This document shows positions 43,069-51,705 of a DNA stretch of 64,000 nt, piece by piece. Where the stretch lies: contig NZ_JAAVUS010000002.1 in NCBI RefSeq assembly GCF_018449525.1, positions 124,001 to 188,000 of the forward strand, given 5' to 3'. The translations under genes were made by a program, and so were the position numbers. Source of the DNA: Bradyrhizobium sp. dw_78. Lineage in GTDB: Bacteria; Pseudomonadota; Alphaproteobacteria; Rhizobiales; Xanthobacteraceae. How positions within the stretch are numbered: position 1 is the stretch's first letter; every line of letters begins with the position of its first letter. The notes under the pieces are model-generated. The model was not told the origin of the DNA and searched no databases. It saw nothing but the letters and a program-made list of their open reading frames with translations.

Positions 43069-45198
43069 TTACAGCAGGCCCGCGCCGCGCGCCCATTTGT
43101 ATTTGGCGCCCAGCACCTCGACCGGCAATTCGGTCGAATAGGCGTAGGCCGGGATGCCGTTCTGGTAGAGATATTCGGCAGCCTCCTCGACCTCGATATC
43201 GCCGGCCAGCGAGGCCACGATCGGCTTCACGAAGCCCTTGGCCTCCATCTCCTTCTTCACCTCGACCATGTTGCGGGCGAACACCATCGGCGGCGTGACG
43301 ATGGTGTGCCAGTAGCCGAGGATCAGGGCGTGGATACGCTCGTCCGAGAGGCCGAGCTTGACGGTGTTGACATAGGTGATCGGCGGCTCGCCGCCGGTGA
43401 TGTCGACCGGGTTGCCGGCGGCGCCGAACGGCGGGATGAACTTGCGGAATGCCGCGTCGAGATCCGGCGGCATCGCCATCAGCGACAGGCCGTTGTCGAC
43501 CACCGCATCCGACAACAGCACGCCGGATCCGCCGGCGCCGGTGATGATCAGGATGTTCTCGCCCTTCGGCGTCGGCAGCACCGGCACGCCGCGCGCGAAT
43601 TCGAGCAATTGCCTTAAGGACCGGGCGCGGATCACGCCGGACTGCTTGAGCACGTCCTCGTAGATCTTGTCGTTGCCGGCAAGCGCGCCGGTGTGCGATG
43701 ACGCCGCCTTGGCACCGGCCGAGGTGCGGCCGGCCTTGAGCACGATCACCGGCTTCTTCTTGGAGACCCGCTTGGCGGCTTCCGCGAAAGCCCTGCCGTC
43801 CTTCAGATCCTCGCAGTGCTGCGCGATCAGGTTGGTGTTCGGGTCCTGCTCGAAGAACGCCAGCAGATCGTCCTCGTCGATATCGGACTTGTTGCCGAGG
43901 CCGACAATCGCGGAAACGCCCATCTTGGCCGAGCGCGAGAAGCCGATGATCGCCATGCCGATGCCGCCCGACTGCGACGACAAAGCCGCATGGCCCTTGA
44001 CGTCATAGGCGGTGCAGAACGTGGCGCAGAGATTGGCGGGCGTATAATAGAAGCCATAGATATTCGGCCCCATCAGGCGGACGTTGTATTTCTGGCCGAT
44101 CTCGACGATTTCGGCCTGCAACTCAGGCGCGCCCGCTTCGGCGAAGCCCGACGGAATCAGCACGGCGCCGGGAATTTTCTTCTCGCCGCATTCGATCAGC
44201 GCGCCCGCGACGAATTTTGCCGGGATCGCGAACACCGCGGTGTCGATCACGCCGGGCACGTCCTTGACGCTTTTGTAGGCCTTGTAGCCCAGGATCTCGG
44301 CGGCCTTGGGATGGATCGGATAGATCTCGCCCTTGTAGCCGCCGTTGATCAGATTCTTCATCACCGAATTGCCGATCTTGCCGTCTTCGGCAGAGGCGCC
44401 GATCACGGCCACCGCTTGCGGCCGCATGATGCGGTTCATCGCGGTGACGATTTCCTCGTTCGAGCGCGGCGCCGGACGCGGCTTGTAGTCGAAATCGACG
44501 ACGATGCGCACATCGGCGGCGATCGCGTCATGCTTGGTGGCGAATACCGGATTGAGATCCATCTCGATGATTTCAGGAAAATCGGTAATCAGTTTGGAGA
44601 CGTCGACGATGATATCGGCGATCGCCTCATGGTTGACCCGATCGCTGCCGCGCACGCCCTTGAGCATTTCGTGGGCCTGGATGCCGTCCAGCATCGACAG
44701 CGCATCTTCCCTGGTCGCCGGCGCGAGCCGGAACGTGATGTCCTTCAGCACCTCGACCAGCACGCCGCCGAGGCCGAAGGCCACCAGCTTGCCGAACGAT
44801 CCGTCGGTGACGGCGCCGACGATGACTTCCTGGCCGCCGAGCAGCATCTGCTGGATCTGGACGCCTTCGATCCTGGCGTCGGCCTTGTATTTCCTGGCGT
44901 TGGCCAGAATGATCTCGTAATTCTTTTCGGCATCGGTGGCGGTCTTGACGCCCACCACCACGCCGCCCGCTTCGGTCTTGTGCAGGATGTCCGGCGAGAC
45001 GATCTTCATGACCACGGGGAAACCCATGTCCGCCGAAATCCTGGCGGCCTCAGTCGCCGATTTCGCCACGGCTTCCTTCGGCACCGGAATGCCGTAGGCA
45101 TCGCACACCAGTTTGCCTTCCGGCGCCGTCAGACTCGTGCGTTTATCCGCCTTAACCTGATCAAGTATCCTGCGGACCGCATCTTTAGAACTCGACAT
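43069..45198 (-). CDS. NDP-forming acyl-CoA synthetase (acetate-CoA ligase family), oxalate locus
   Basis: 709 aa with alpha and beta parts of the ADP/GDP-forming synthetase superfamily fused in the order beta (ATP-grasp) then alpha. N-terminal ATP-grasp (about 25-235): FPVVMKIVSPDILHKTEAGG near 60-80. CoA-binding domain (about 255-385): AVAVIGASAEDGKIGNSVMK. Succinyl-CoA-ligase-like part: SSQSGGIGMAI, ASSHTGALAG with the phospho-His, and ITGAGGSGVLLSDA. ATG 45198 has ribosome site AAGGAGGAAACC; the frame continues upstream but over the operator region. Divergent from the GntR gene of the oxc-frc operon, so it may activate oxalate, formate or a related acid with CoA (inference). Confidence 0.9.
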   Translation of the reverse strand: MSSSKDAVRRILDQVKADKRTSLTAPEGKLVCDAYGIPVPKEAVAKSATEAARISADMGFPVVMKIVSPDILHKTEAGGVVVGVKTATDAEKNYEIILANARKYKADARIEGVQIQQMLLGGQEVIVGAVTDGSFGKLVAFGLGGVLVEVLKDITFRLAPATREDALSMLDGIQAHEMLKGVRGSDRVNHEAIADIIVDVSKLITDFPEIIEMDLNPVFATKHDAIAADVRIVVDFDYKPRPAPRSNEEIVTAMNRIMRPQAVAVIGASAEDGKIGNSVMKNLINGGYKGEIYPIHPKAAEILGYKAYKSVKDVPGVIDTAVFAIPAKFVAGALIECGEKKIPGAVLIPSGFAEAGAPELQAEIVEIGQKYNVRLMGPNIYGFYYTPANLCATFCTAYDVKGHAALSSQSGGIGMAIIGFSRSAKMGVSAIVGLGNKSDIDEDDLLAFFEQDPNTNLIAQHCEDLKDGRAFAEAAKRVSKKKPVIVLKAGRTSAGAKAASSHTGALAGNDKIYEDVLKQSGVIRARSLRQLLEFARGVPVLPTPKGENILIITGAGGSGVLLSDAVVDNGLSLMAMPPDLDAAFRKFIPPFGAAGNPVDITGGEPPITYVNTVKLGLSDERIHALILGYWHTIVTPPMVFARNMVEVKKEMEAKGFVKPIVASLAGDIEVEEAAEYLYQNGIPAYAYSTELPVEVLGAKYKWARGAGLL

Positions 45199-45207
45199 GG
45201 TTTCCTC

Positions 45208-45243
45208 CTTGACGTCGATTGCTTGCTTGACGTCGATTGCTTG
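45208..45243. repeat. Perfect 18-bp tandem duplication in the 5' leader
   Basis: CTTGACGTCGATTGCTTG occurs twice in direct succession (45208-45225 and 45226-45243), 10 bases upstream of the synthetase ATG. Each unit contains the palindrome GACGTC. It probably arose by slippage or duplication; it lengthens the leader or duplicates a control site. Confidence 0.85.
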
Positions 45244-45365
45244 ATTCCTGCCGGCGCCTGTGCGCGCCGGTGTGAATGTAGCGCCCCGCTCAACTCGCTT
45301 GCGGTGATCGCAAACGGGCCATCCGCGCCAGCGCCCATCCTTATTTGCGGTGAATTCGCTTCGTA

Positions 45366-45382
45366 TGGCATATGGTATGCCA
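45366..45382. promoter_or_regulatory. GntR-type operator A, TGGCATATGGTATGCCA
   Basis: Perfect 7-3-7 palindrome (TGGCATA / TATGCCA) in the divergent region between the synthetase and gntR, nearer the synthetase. Member of a six-site family in this region. Probably controls the leftward promoter. Confidence 0.8.
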
Positions 45383-45447
45383 GAAACGGGGATGGGCTGG
45401 CAAGCCACCCCCAACGAAGTGCTGAAAACAATGTCGTCTTGACTTTC

Positions 45448-45464
45448 TGGCATCTGGTATGCCA
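45448..45464. promoter_or_regulatory. GntR-type operator B, TGGCATCTGGTATGCCA
   Basis: Second copy of the palindrome, 82 bp from copy A and 57 bp before the gntR start. A -35-like TTGACT lies four bases upstream, so bound protein would cover the promoter core. Supports autoregulation of gntR and hence of oxc. Confidence 0.8.
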
Positions 45465-45520
45465 AAAATCTTCGAACCAATAGTCTGATACAAGATGTCT
45501 CCTGACAGGAGACTCAAACC

Positions 45521-46249
45521 GTGCCCGAGCTGAAACAGATCAAGGCGGCGCCCACCATGGCCGAGGCAGAGATTGCAATTGTCCGGATCGCGCCGGAGAC
45601 CAGCTTCAAGAACAAGGCCTATGAGGCGCTGAAAGAAGCCATCCTCAAGATGGATATCTATGCGACGCCCGAACCGGTGATGCTCGACGAACGCGCTCTG
45701 TCGGAGCGCCTCGGCGTCAGCCGGACCCCTATCCGCGAGGCGATCGCGATGCTGGAGCAGGATGGCTTCGTCAAAACCGTGCCGCGCCGCGGCATCATCG
45801 TGGTCCGCCGCACCAAGAGCGAGATCGTCGACATGATCCGGGCCTGGGCGGCGCTGGAAAGCATGGCCGCGCGCCTGATCACGACGATCGCGCGCAAGAA
45901 GGACATTTCGGCGCTGCGCGACTTCTTCAAGGATTTCGGCCCGGACCGCCTGCCGCAGGATCACGTCGACGAATATTCAAAGGCCAATATCGCCTTCCAC
46001 CAGGCCCTGATCTCGCTCAGCGAGTCGCCGGTGCTGGTCGACATGACCAACGACATCCTGCTGCATGTGCGCGGCTACCGGCAGTTGACCATCGGCCGCA
46101 CCGACCGCACGGCGGTATCGCTGCCCGAACATATGGCCATGATCGACGCCCTCGAAGCGCGCGACACCGAGCTTGCGGAGAAGCGCGCGCGCGATCACAC
46201 GCTCGGTCTCGCCGCCTATGTGGAAGCCCACGGCCAGGATCTTTTTTAA
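45521..46249 (+). CDS. GntR-family regulator, FadR/FCD subgroup, oxalate locus
   Basis: 242 aa, GTG start 45521 after ACAGGAGACTCAAACC. Winged HTH with LSERLGVSRTPIREAIAML near residue 60-78 and wing VPRRGIIVVRRT; FCD domain with likely metal/ligand residues in FHQALI, LLHVRGYR, LPEHMAMIDA and ARDHT. It is transcribed divergently from the acyl-CoA synthetase and together with oxc 94 bp downstream. The 17-bp palindromes around it and before the other oxalate-region genes are its probable binding sites, with oxalate, oxalyl-CoA or formate as possible effectors (inference). Confidence 0.9.
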   Translation: MPELKQIKAAPTMAEAEIAIVRIAPETSFKNKAYEALKEAILKMDIYATPEPVMLDERALSERLGVSRTPIREAIAMLEQDGFVKTVPRRGIIVVRRTKSEIVDMIRAWAALESMAARLITTIARKKDISALRDFFKDFGPDRLPQDHVDEYSKANIAFHQALISLSESPVLVDMTNDILLHVRGYRQLTIGRTDRTAVSLPEHMAMIDALEARDTELAEKRARDHTLGLAAYVEAHGQDLF

Positions 46250-46343
46250 CCGGACCCAGCCTCTTTAACCGAATACAGCCTCGACGCCGGACCACGAAGA
46301 CTTCTTCGCCATCCGGATCAAGAAACGACAGGGAGACAGCGGA

Positions 46344-48083
46344 ATGTCCGCAACACTACAGAGCATCGAACCAAAGACAGCCGACGCGGAACAGGCACTG
46401 ACTGACGGCTTTCATCTCGTCATCGATGCGCTCAAGCTCAACGACGTCAAGACCATCTATGGCGTGCCCGGCATTCCGATCACCGATTTCGGCCGTATGG
46501 CGCAGGCCGCGGGCATTCGCGTCATCTCGTTCCGCCACGAGCAGAACGCCGGCAATGCCGCGGCGATCGCCGGTTTCCTGACCAGGAAGCCCGGCATCTG
46601 CCTGACGGTCTCGGCGCCCGGCTTCCTCAACGGCCTCACCGCGCTCGCCAACGCCACCACCAATTGCTTCCCGATGATCCTGATCTCGGGCTCGTCCGAG
46701 CGCGAAATCGTCGACCTGCAACAGGGCGACTACGAGGAGATGGACCAGCTCGCGATCGCGAAACCGCTCTGCAAGGCGGCGTTCCGCGTGCTGCACGCTG
46801 CCGATATCGGCATCGGCCTCGCCCGCGCCATCCGCGCCGCGGTGTCGGGACGTCCGGGCGGCGTCTATCTCGACCTGCCCGCCAAGCTGTTCGGACAGGT
46901 GATGAACGCCGAGGCCGGCGCCAAATCGCTGGTCAAGGTGATCGACGCCGCGCCCGCGCAGATCCCCGCCCCTGCCGCGGTCAAGCGCGCGCTCGACGTT
47001 CTCAAGAGCGCGAAACGCCCCCTCATCATCCTCGGCAAGGGCGCGGCCTATGCGCAGGCCGATGACGATATCCGCGCCTTCGTCGAGAAGAGCGGCGTTC
47101 CGTTCCTGCCCATGAGCATGGCCAAGGGCCTGTTGCCCGATCTGCATCCGCAATGCGCGGGCGCGGCGCGCTCGACCGTGCTGAAGGAAGCCGACGTGGT
47201 GATGCTGATCGGTGCCCGCCTCAACTGGCTGTTGTCGCACGGCAAGGGCAAGACTTGGGGTGATGCTCCGAAGAAGTTCATCCAGATCGACATCGAGCCG
47301 AAGGAAATGGATTCCAACGTCGAGATCGTCGCGCCCGTGGTCGGCGATATCGGCTCCTGTGTCGCGGCGCTGCTGTCAGCCATGGGCGGCAACTGGCCAG
47401 CCGCGCCGGCCGACTGGATGAAGACGGTCAGCACGAAGCGGGACGAAAACATCGCCAAGATGGCGCCGCGGCTGATGAACAACAAGTCGCCGATGGACTA
47501 TCACGGCGCGCTCGGCGCGCTCCGGACCATCATCAAGGAGCGGCCGGACGCCATCCTGGTCAACGAAGGCGCCAACACGCTCGATCTCGCGCGCGGCGTC
47601 ATCGACATGTACCAGCCGCGCAAGCGGCTCGATGTCGGCACCTGGGGCGTGATGGGCATCGGCATGGGCTTTGCCATCGCGGCGGCGATCGAAACCGGCA
47701 AGCCGGTGCTCGCGGTCGAGGGTGACAGCGCCTTCGGCTTCTCCGGCATGGAGGTCGAGACCATCTGCCGCTACGATCTGCCGGTCTGCGTCGTGATCTT
47801 CAACAACAACGGCATCTATCGCGGCACCGACGTCAATCCCTCCGGGAGTTCGGATGTCGCGACCACGGTGTTCGTCAAGGATTCCCGCTACGACAAGATG
47901 ATGGAGGCCTTCGGGGGCGTCGGCGTCAACGCCACGACGCCGGACGAATTGAAGCGCGCCGTCAACGAGGCGATGGATTCCGGCAAGCCGACCTTGATCA
48001 ACGCGGTGATCGATCCCGCCGCCGGCTCCGAAAGCGGCCGCATCGGCAATCTCAATCCGCAAAGCGTTTTGAAAAAGAAGTGA
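46344..48083 (+). CDS. oxc: Oxalyl-CoA decarboxylase
   Basis: 579 aa, full length for the ThDP enzyme that converts oxalyl-CoA to formyl-CoA and CO2. Catalytic Glu in [19 protein letters not shown] near residue 50-68; family-specific blocks [20 protein letters not shown] near 112-131 and INWLL-like [13 protein letters not shown]; ThDP motif from [15 protein letters not shown] near 457 to [11 protein letters not shown] near 485. ADP/CoA-binding residues are in the middle domain. Ribosome site CAGGGAGACAGCGGA precedes ATG 46344. Forms the oxalate catabolic pair with frc downstream. Confidence 0.96.
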   Translation: MSATLQSIEPKTADAEQALTDGFHLVIDALKLNDVKTIYGVPGIPITDFGRMAQAAGIRVISFRHEQNAGNAAAIAGFLTRKPGICLTVSAPGFLNGLTALANATTNCFPMILISGSSEREIVDLQQGDYEEMDQLAIAKPLCKAAFRVLHAADIGIGLARAIRAAVSGRPGGVYLDLPAKLFGQVMNAEAGAKSLVKVIDAAPAQIPAPAAVKRALDVLKSAKRPLIILGKGAAYAQADDDIRAFVEKSGVPFLPMSMAKGLLPDLHPQCAGAARSTVLKEADVVMLIGARLNWLLSHGKGKTWGDAPKKFIQIDIEPKEMDSNVEIVAPVVGDIGSCVAALLSAMGGNWPAAPADWMKTVSTKRDENIAKMAPRLMNNKSPMDYHGALGALRTIIKERPDAILVNEGANTLDLARGVIDMYQPRKRLDVGTWGVMGIGMGFAIAAAIETGKPVLAVEGDSAFGFSGMEVETICRYDLPVCVVIFNNNGIYRGTDVNPSGSSDVATTVFVKDSRYDKMMEAFGGVGVNATTPDELKRAVNEAMDSGKPTLINAVIDPAAGSESGRIGNLNPQSVLKKK

Positions 48084-48099
48084 ACAGGCAACCAACAGC

Positions 48100-48211
48100 G
48101 TCATTCCCCGCGCAAGCGGGGAATCCAGTCGCCACCGACTTGCCACGGGACCAAGGCTGTGCCCGGCTGAATCGATGGCGATGGCTGGATGCACGCATTC
48201 GCGGGCATGAC
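48100..48211. repeat. Dispersed repeat with GTCATTCC.../...GCATGAC ends
   Basis: 112-bp element between oxc and frc, beginning GTCATTCCCCGCGCAAGCGG and ending GCGGGCATGAC, with internal hairpin CCCCGC-GCAA-GCGGGG. Ends and layout resemble the elements at 54609-54710 and 59067-59179. It lies inside the presumed oxc-frc transcript and could affect readthrough. Confidence 0.6.
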
Positions 48212-48238
48212 GACAGCAGTTTTTAAAGGAGAGGACAG

Positions 48239-49516
48239 ATGACAAAGGCGCTGAAGGGCGTTCGCATTCTCGATTTCACCCACGTCCAGTCGGGACCGAC
48301 CTGCACGCAATTGCTGGCGTGGTTCGGCGCCGACGTGATCAAGGTCGAGCGCCCCGGCGTCGGCGACATCACGCGCGGCCAGTTGCAGGACGTGCCGAAT
48401 GCCGACAGCCTGTATTTCACCATGCTCAACCACAATAAACGCTCGATCACGCTCGACACCAAGAACCCCAAGGGCAAGGAAGTCCTCACCGAACTGATCA
48501 AGCAATGCGACGTGCTGGTGGAGAATTTCGGCCCCGGCGTGCTCGACCGCATGGGTTTCCCGTGGGAGAAGATCCACAGCATCAACCCGAAGATGATCGT
48601 GGCCTCGATCAAGGGTTTCGGCCCCGGCCCCTACGAGGACTGCAAGGTCTATGAGAATGTCGCGCAATGCACCGGCGGCGCCGCCTCGACCACCGGTTTC
48701 CGCGACGGACTTCCGCTCGTCACCGGCGCGCAGATCGGCGACAGCGGTACCGGCCTGCATCTGGCGCTCGGCATCGTCACCGCGCTTTACCAGCGCACCA
48801 TGACCGGCCAGGGCCAAAAAGTGACCGCGGCGATGCAGGACGGCGTGCTCAACCTGTCACGCGTCAAGCTGCGCGACCAGCAGCGCCTCGTACACGGCCC
48901 GCTCAAGGAATACAGCCAGTTCGGCGAAGGCATTCCGTTCGGCGACGCAGTGCCGCGCGCCGGCAACGATTCCGGCGGCGGCCAGCCCGGCCGCATCCTG
49001 AAGTGCAAGGGCTGGGAGACCGATCCCAACGCCTACATCTATTTCATCACCCAGGCGCCGGTCTGGGAAAAGATCTGCGACGTCATCGGCGAGCCCGGCT
49101 GGAAGACCCATCCCGACTACGCCAAGCCGCCGGCCCGGCTGTCGCGCCTCAACGAGATCTTCGCGCGGATCGAATTGTGGACCATGACCAAGACCAAGTT
49201 CGAGGCGATGGACATCCTCAACAAGCAGGACATTCCGTGCGGCCCGATCCTGTCAATGAAGGAACTGGCGGAAGACCAGTCGCTGCGCGCCACCGGCACC
49301 GTGGTCGAGGTCGATCATCCCACCCGCGGCAAGTATCTGTCGGTCGGCAACCCCATCAAGCTGTCGGACAGCCCGACCGAAGTGAAGCGCTCGCCGCTGC
49401 TCGGCGAACATACCGATGAAATCCTGCGCCAGGTGCTCGGCTTCAGCGATCATCAGGTCGCCGAGATCCACGATTCCGGCGCGCTCGATCCGCCGCGCAA
49501 GCAGGCGGCGGAATAG
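48239..49516 (+). CDS. frc: Formyl-CoA:oxalate CoA-transferase
   Basis: 425 aa, standard length for class III CoA-transferases of the Frc type, which move CoA from formyl-CoA to oxalate. Blocks: [20 protein letters not shown] near residue 13-32, [15 protein letters not shown] near 34-48, [14 protein letters not shown] near 95-108, the catalytic Asp in [16 protein letters not shown] near 162-177, and [13 protein letters not shown] near 335. ATG 48239 follows AAAGGAGAGGACAG. Works with oxc to turn oxalate into formate plus CO2. Confidence 0.96.
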   Translation: MTKALKGVRILDFTHVQSGPTCTQLLAWFGADVIKVERPGVGDITRGQLQDVPNADSLYFTMLNHNKRSITLDTKNPKGKEVLTELIKQCDVLVENFGPGVLDRMGFPWEKIHSINPKMIVASIKGFGPGPYEDCKVYENVAQCTGGAASTTGFRDGLPLVTGAQIGDSGTGLHLALGIVTALYQRTMTGQGQKVTAAMQDGVLNLSRVKLRDQQRLVHGPLKEYSQFGEGIPFGDAVPRAGNDSGGGQPGRILKCKGWETDPNAYIYFITQAPVWEKICDVIGEPGWKTHPDYAKPPARLSRLNEIFARIELWTMTKTKFEAMDILNKQDIPCGPILSMKELAEDQSLRATGTVVEVDHPTRGKYLSVGNPIKLSDSPTEVKRSPLLGEHTDEILRQVLGFSDHQVAEIHDSGALDPPRKQAAE

Positions 49517-49542
49517 ACCGCTTCATTTCCCGGAGGATTTTC

Positions 49543-49569
49543 AAAGGCCGCCGGTTTCCGGCGGCCTTT
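49543..49569 (+). terminator. Intrinsic terminator after frc
   Basis: Perfect 12-bp stem (AAAGGCCGCCGG / CCGGCGGCCTTT) with 3-base loop, 26 bp after the frc stop. Short T-run (TTTG) only, but stem strength is high. Confidence 0.8.
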
Positions 49570-49656
49570 GCATGGGGTGCATCTGGTTTTCGGATCGGGT
49601 CATTTTGCTGCATCGCAAAGAAATAAATGCTGCTATGCAGAAAAATAGGTTGCGTC

Positions 49657-49673
49657 TGGCATCTGGTATACAT
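49657..49673 (+). promoter_or_regulatory. GntR-type operator C, TGGCATCTGGTATACAT
   Basis: Fourteen of 17 bases equal operator B, including the whole left half-site. It lies between TTGCGT (49650-49655) and TAGTTT (49673-49678) with a 17-bp spacer, so it sits inside a plausible sigma-70 promoter for the small gene at 49730. Confidence 0.7.
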
Positions 49674-49729
49674 AGTTTATGCCCCGAACGCAGCGAGCGA
49701 CTGCCCGTCCGACATCAAAGGGGACAAAC

Positions 49730-49867
49730 ATGTCCAAAACCGCCTCCGTTGGCCTTGCTCCCGCAACCACCCTGTTCGGCCGCCTGCTGGCCTCGATCGA
49801 TCGGGTGTTGATGATCAACGCCGAGATCGCCGCCCGCAACGGCGACGTGCCGTATTTCGGCCTCTGA
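49730..49867 (+). CDS. Small protein of 45 aa in the oxalate locus
   Basis: ATG 49730 with strong ribosome site AAAGGGGACAAAC. Product: short Ser/Thr/Ala N terminus, amphipathic helix TTLFGRLLASIDRVLMINAE, then IAARNGDVPYFGL at the C terminus. No family with known function recognised. It has its own operator-containing promoter and is followed 67 bp later by a strong terminator, so it is a self-contained monocistronic unit between frc and oxlT. Its placement in the palindrome regulon suggests a role in oxalate metabolism (inference). Confidence 0.75.
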   Translation: MSKTASVGLAPATTLFGRLLASIDRVLMINAEIAARNGDVPYFGL

Positions 49868-49934
49868 TTGGAGGTCCGGACGGGGCGCTTTGCCAGCCCG
49901 CCGATCGCACTGCGAAATAATCCTCCCGACTGAC

Positions 49935-49960
49935 AGCCCCGGTTTTCCGGGGCTTTTTTT
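49935..49960 (+). terminator. Intrinsic terminator after the 45-aa gene
   Basis: Perfect 8-bp stem AGCCCCGG-TTTT-CCGGGGCT followed by TTTTTT. Textbook rho-independent terminator separating the small gene from oxlT. Confidence 0.92.
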
Positions 49961-50038
49961 ATGGCAGGAAGCTCGGTCGGCCCGCGGCTCGCCTGCTTTG
50001 GAATGCGACATAGTGGGCAGAAGAAGGGGCTTGCACCC

Positions 50039-50055
50039 TGGCATATCGCATACCA
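50039..50055 (+). promoter_or_regulatory. GntR-type operator D, TGGCATATCGCATACCA
   Basis: Palindrome with half-sites TGGCATA/CATACCA, 54 bp before oxlT. TTGCAC (50031-50036) lies two bases upstream and CAATAT (50054-50059) overlaps the end, a 17-bp-spaced promoter with the operator in the spacer. Confidence 0.7.
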
Positions 50056-50109
50056 ATATGCCGCACCGGTAACGCTCGCATCAAACAGAAGCGTACCTCG
50101 GGAGGAATC

Positions 50110-51423
50110 ATGACCGCCACCGCACAGCCTGCTGTCCCCTCGACATCCGAAAGCCCCTACTTCCGCTGGTTGCAACTCGCGATGGGCATCGTCTGCATGG
50201 CGATGATCGCAAATCTGCAATATGGCTGGACGCTGTTCGTCGATCCGATCGACGCCAAGTACCATTGGGGTCGCGCCGCGATCCAGCTCGCCTTCACGCT
50301 GTTCGTGGTGACGGAGACCTGGCTGGTCCCGGTCGAAGCCTGGTTCGTCGACAAATACGGCCCGCGGACCGTCATCATGTTCGGCGGGGTGATGATCGCC
50401 CTCGCCTGGGTGCTGAACTCTTACGCCAACTCGCTGGTGCTGCTTTATATCGCCGCGATCCTCGGCGGCATCGGCGCCGGCTCGGTCTACGGCACCTGCG
50501 TCGGCAACGCGCTGAAATGGTTTCCCGATCGCCGCGGCCTCGCCGCCGGGGCGACCGCCGCCGGCTTCGGCGCGGGCGCCGCGATCACCGTGGTGCCGAT
50601 CGCCAACATGATCGCCGCACACGGCTATCAGCAGGCGTTTTTCCTGTTCGGAATCGGACAGGGCGTGATTGTCTTCATCCTCGCCTTTTTCCTGCGCAAG
50701 CCGTCGCGGACGATGCCGCCGAAACGCAAGCAGCTCCATTTGCCGCAAACCAGGATCGACTTCACCCCGCCGCAGGTGCTGCGCAGCCCGATATTCTGGG
50801 TGATGTATCTGGTGTTCGTGATGGTCGCCGCCGGCGGCCTGATGGCGGCGGCGCAGATCGCGCCGATCGCGCACGACTTCAAGATCGCCGACGAACCCGT
50901 TGGGCTGCTGGGCTTCCAGATGGCGGCGCTGACATTTGCGATCTCGCTCGACCGCATCTTCGACGGTTTCGGCCGCCCATTCTTCGGATGGGTGTCCGAC
51001 ACGATCGGCCGCGAGCACACCATGTTCATCGCGTTCGGCACGGCGGCGCTGATGCTGCTGACGCTGTCGGTCTACGGTCACATCCCGGTGGTGTTCGTGC
51101 TGGCGACCGCGGTGTATTTCGGCGTGTTTGGCGAGATCTACAGCCTGTTCCCGGCGACATCAGGCGATACATTCGGCGTCAAGTTCGCCACCACCAATAA
51201 CGGCATGCTGTACACCGCAAAAGGCACCGCCTCGCTGCTGGTGCCGCTCGCGAGCATCATCGCCAGCAATTTCGGCTGGCAGGCGGTGTTCGTCGTGGCC
51301 GTCGCGCTCAACGCCACCGCGGCGCTGATGGCGCTGTTGGTGATCAAGCCGATGCGCCGCGCCTTCATCCTCGGCGCCGAAGCGCCGGCGGAAGCACATG
51401 CGCGGGATGTCAGACCGGCCTGA
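50110..51423 (+). CDS. oxlT: MFS transporter, oxalate/formate antiporter type
   Basis: 437 aa, twelve predicted membrane segments. Family blocks: LQYGWTLFVDPIDAKYHWG near residue 36-54, GIGAGSVYGTCVGNALKWFP near 121-140, and FGEIYSLFPATSGDTFGVKF near 338-357. OxlT-type proteins exchange oxalate for formate. ATG 50110 follows CGGGAGGAATC. Location after oxc-frc and the shared operator support oxalate uptake, although OxlT-like MFS proteins of unknown ligand also exist. Confidence 0.92.
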   Translation: MTATAQPAVPSTSESPYFRWLQLAMGIVCMAMIANLQYGWTLFVDPIDAKYHWGRAAIQLAFTLFVVTETWLVPVEAWFVDKYGPRTVIMFGGVMIALAWVLNSYANSLVLLYIAAILGGIGAGSVYGTCVGNALKWFPDRRGLAAGATAAGFGAGAAITVVPIANMIAAHGYQQAFFLFGIGQGVIVFILAFFLRKPSRTMPPKRKQLHLPQTRIDFTPPQVLRSPIFWVMYLVFVMVAAGGLMAAAQIAPIAHDFKIADEPVGLLGFQMAALTFAISLDRIFDGFGRPFFGWVSDTIGREHTMFIAFGTAALMLLTLSVYGHIPVVFVLATAVYFGVFGEIYSLFPATSGDTFGVKFATTNNGMLYTAKGTASLLVPLASIIASNFGWQAVFVVAVALNATAALMALLVIKPMRRAFILGAEAPAEAHARDVRPA

Positions 51424-51443
51424 TCACCGCATCATGTAACGAA

Positions 51444-51475
51444 AGAGGCGCATCGCGGTGCGCCTCTTTTTTTTT
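51444..51475 (+). terminator. Intrinsic terminator after oxlT
   Basis: Perfect 9-bp stem AGAGGCGCA / TGCGCCTCT with a 6-base loop followed by nine T residues, 20 bp after the oxlT stop. Confidence 0.93.
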
Positions 51476-51487
51476 GCTCGTCCGAAT

Positions 51488-51504
51488 TGGAATACAAAAT
51501 ACCA
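51488..51504 (+). promoter_or_regulatory. GntR-type operator E, TGGAATACAAAATACCA
   Basis: 17-bp palindrome of the same layout (TGGAATA / AATACCA), 218 bp before the CBS gene. C at position 4 is replaced by A as in site F. Confidence 0.55.
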
Positions 51505-51636
51505 AAATCCATTTTTGCCCTATTCAACAGCCAGCAAACATCGAGACCGGCGCAGCCGCAGCACCAAAACGTCAATGGTACTGTCGCTTTATTCCGAAAT
51601 GGTGGCTCCCGATTTCCACATAACCTGATTGACAAT

Positions 51637-51653
51637 TGGAATAATGTATACCA
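51637..51653 (+). promoter_or_regulatory. GntR-type operator F, TGGAATAATGTATACCA
   Basis: 17-bp palindrome (TGGAATA / TATACCA) 53 bp before the CBS gene. A consensus -35 hexamer TTGACA (51629-51634) precedes it by two bases, as at sites C and D, so the operator overlaps the promoter of the CBS gene. Confidence 0.65.
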
Positions 51654-51705
51654 CAAATATCGATATCAAGAAGACAGTCTGTGGCTGGACCTGAAGGAGG
51701 TTGCG

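Noticed and set aside
45199..45480. N-terminal extension of the acyl-CoA synthetase reading frame
   Set aside because: The open frame runs through an operator, a tandem repeat and the divergent promoter; ATG 45198 has an excellent ribosome site and matches the family start.
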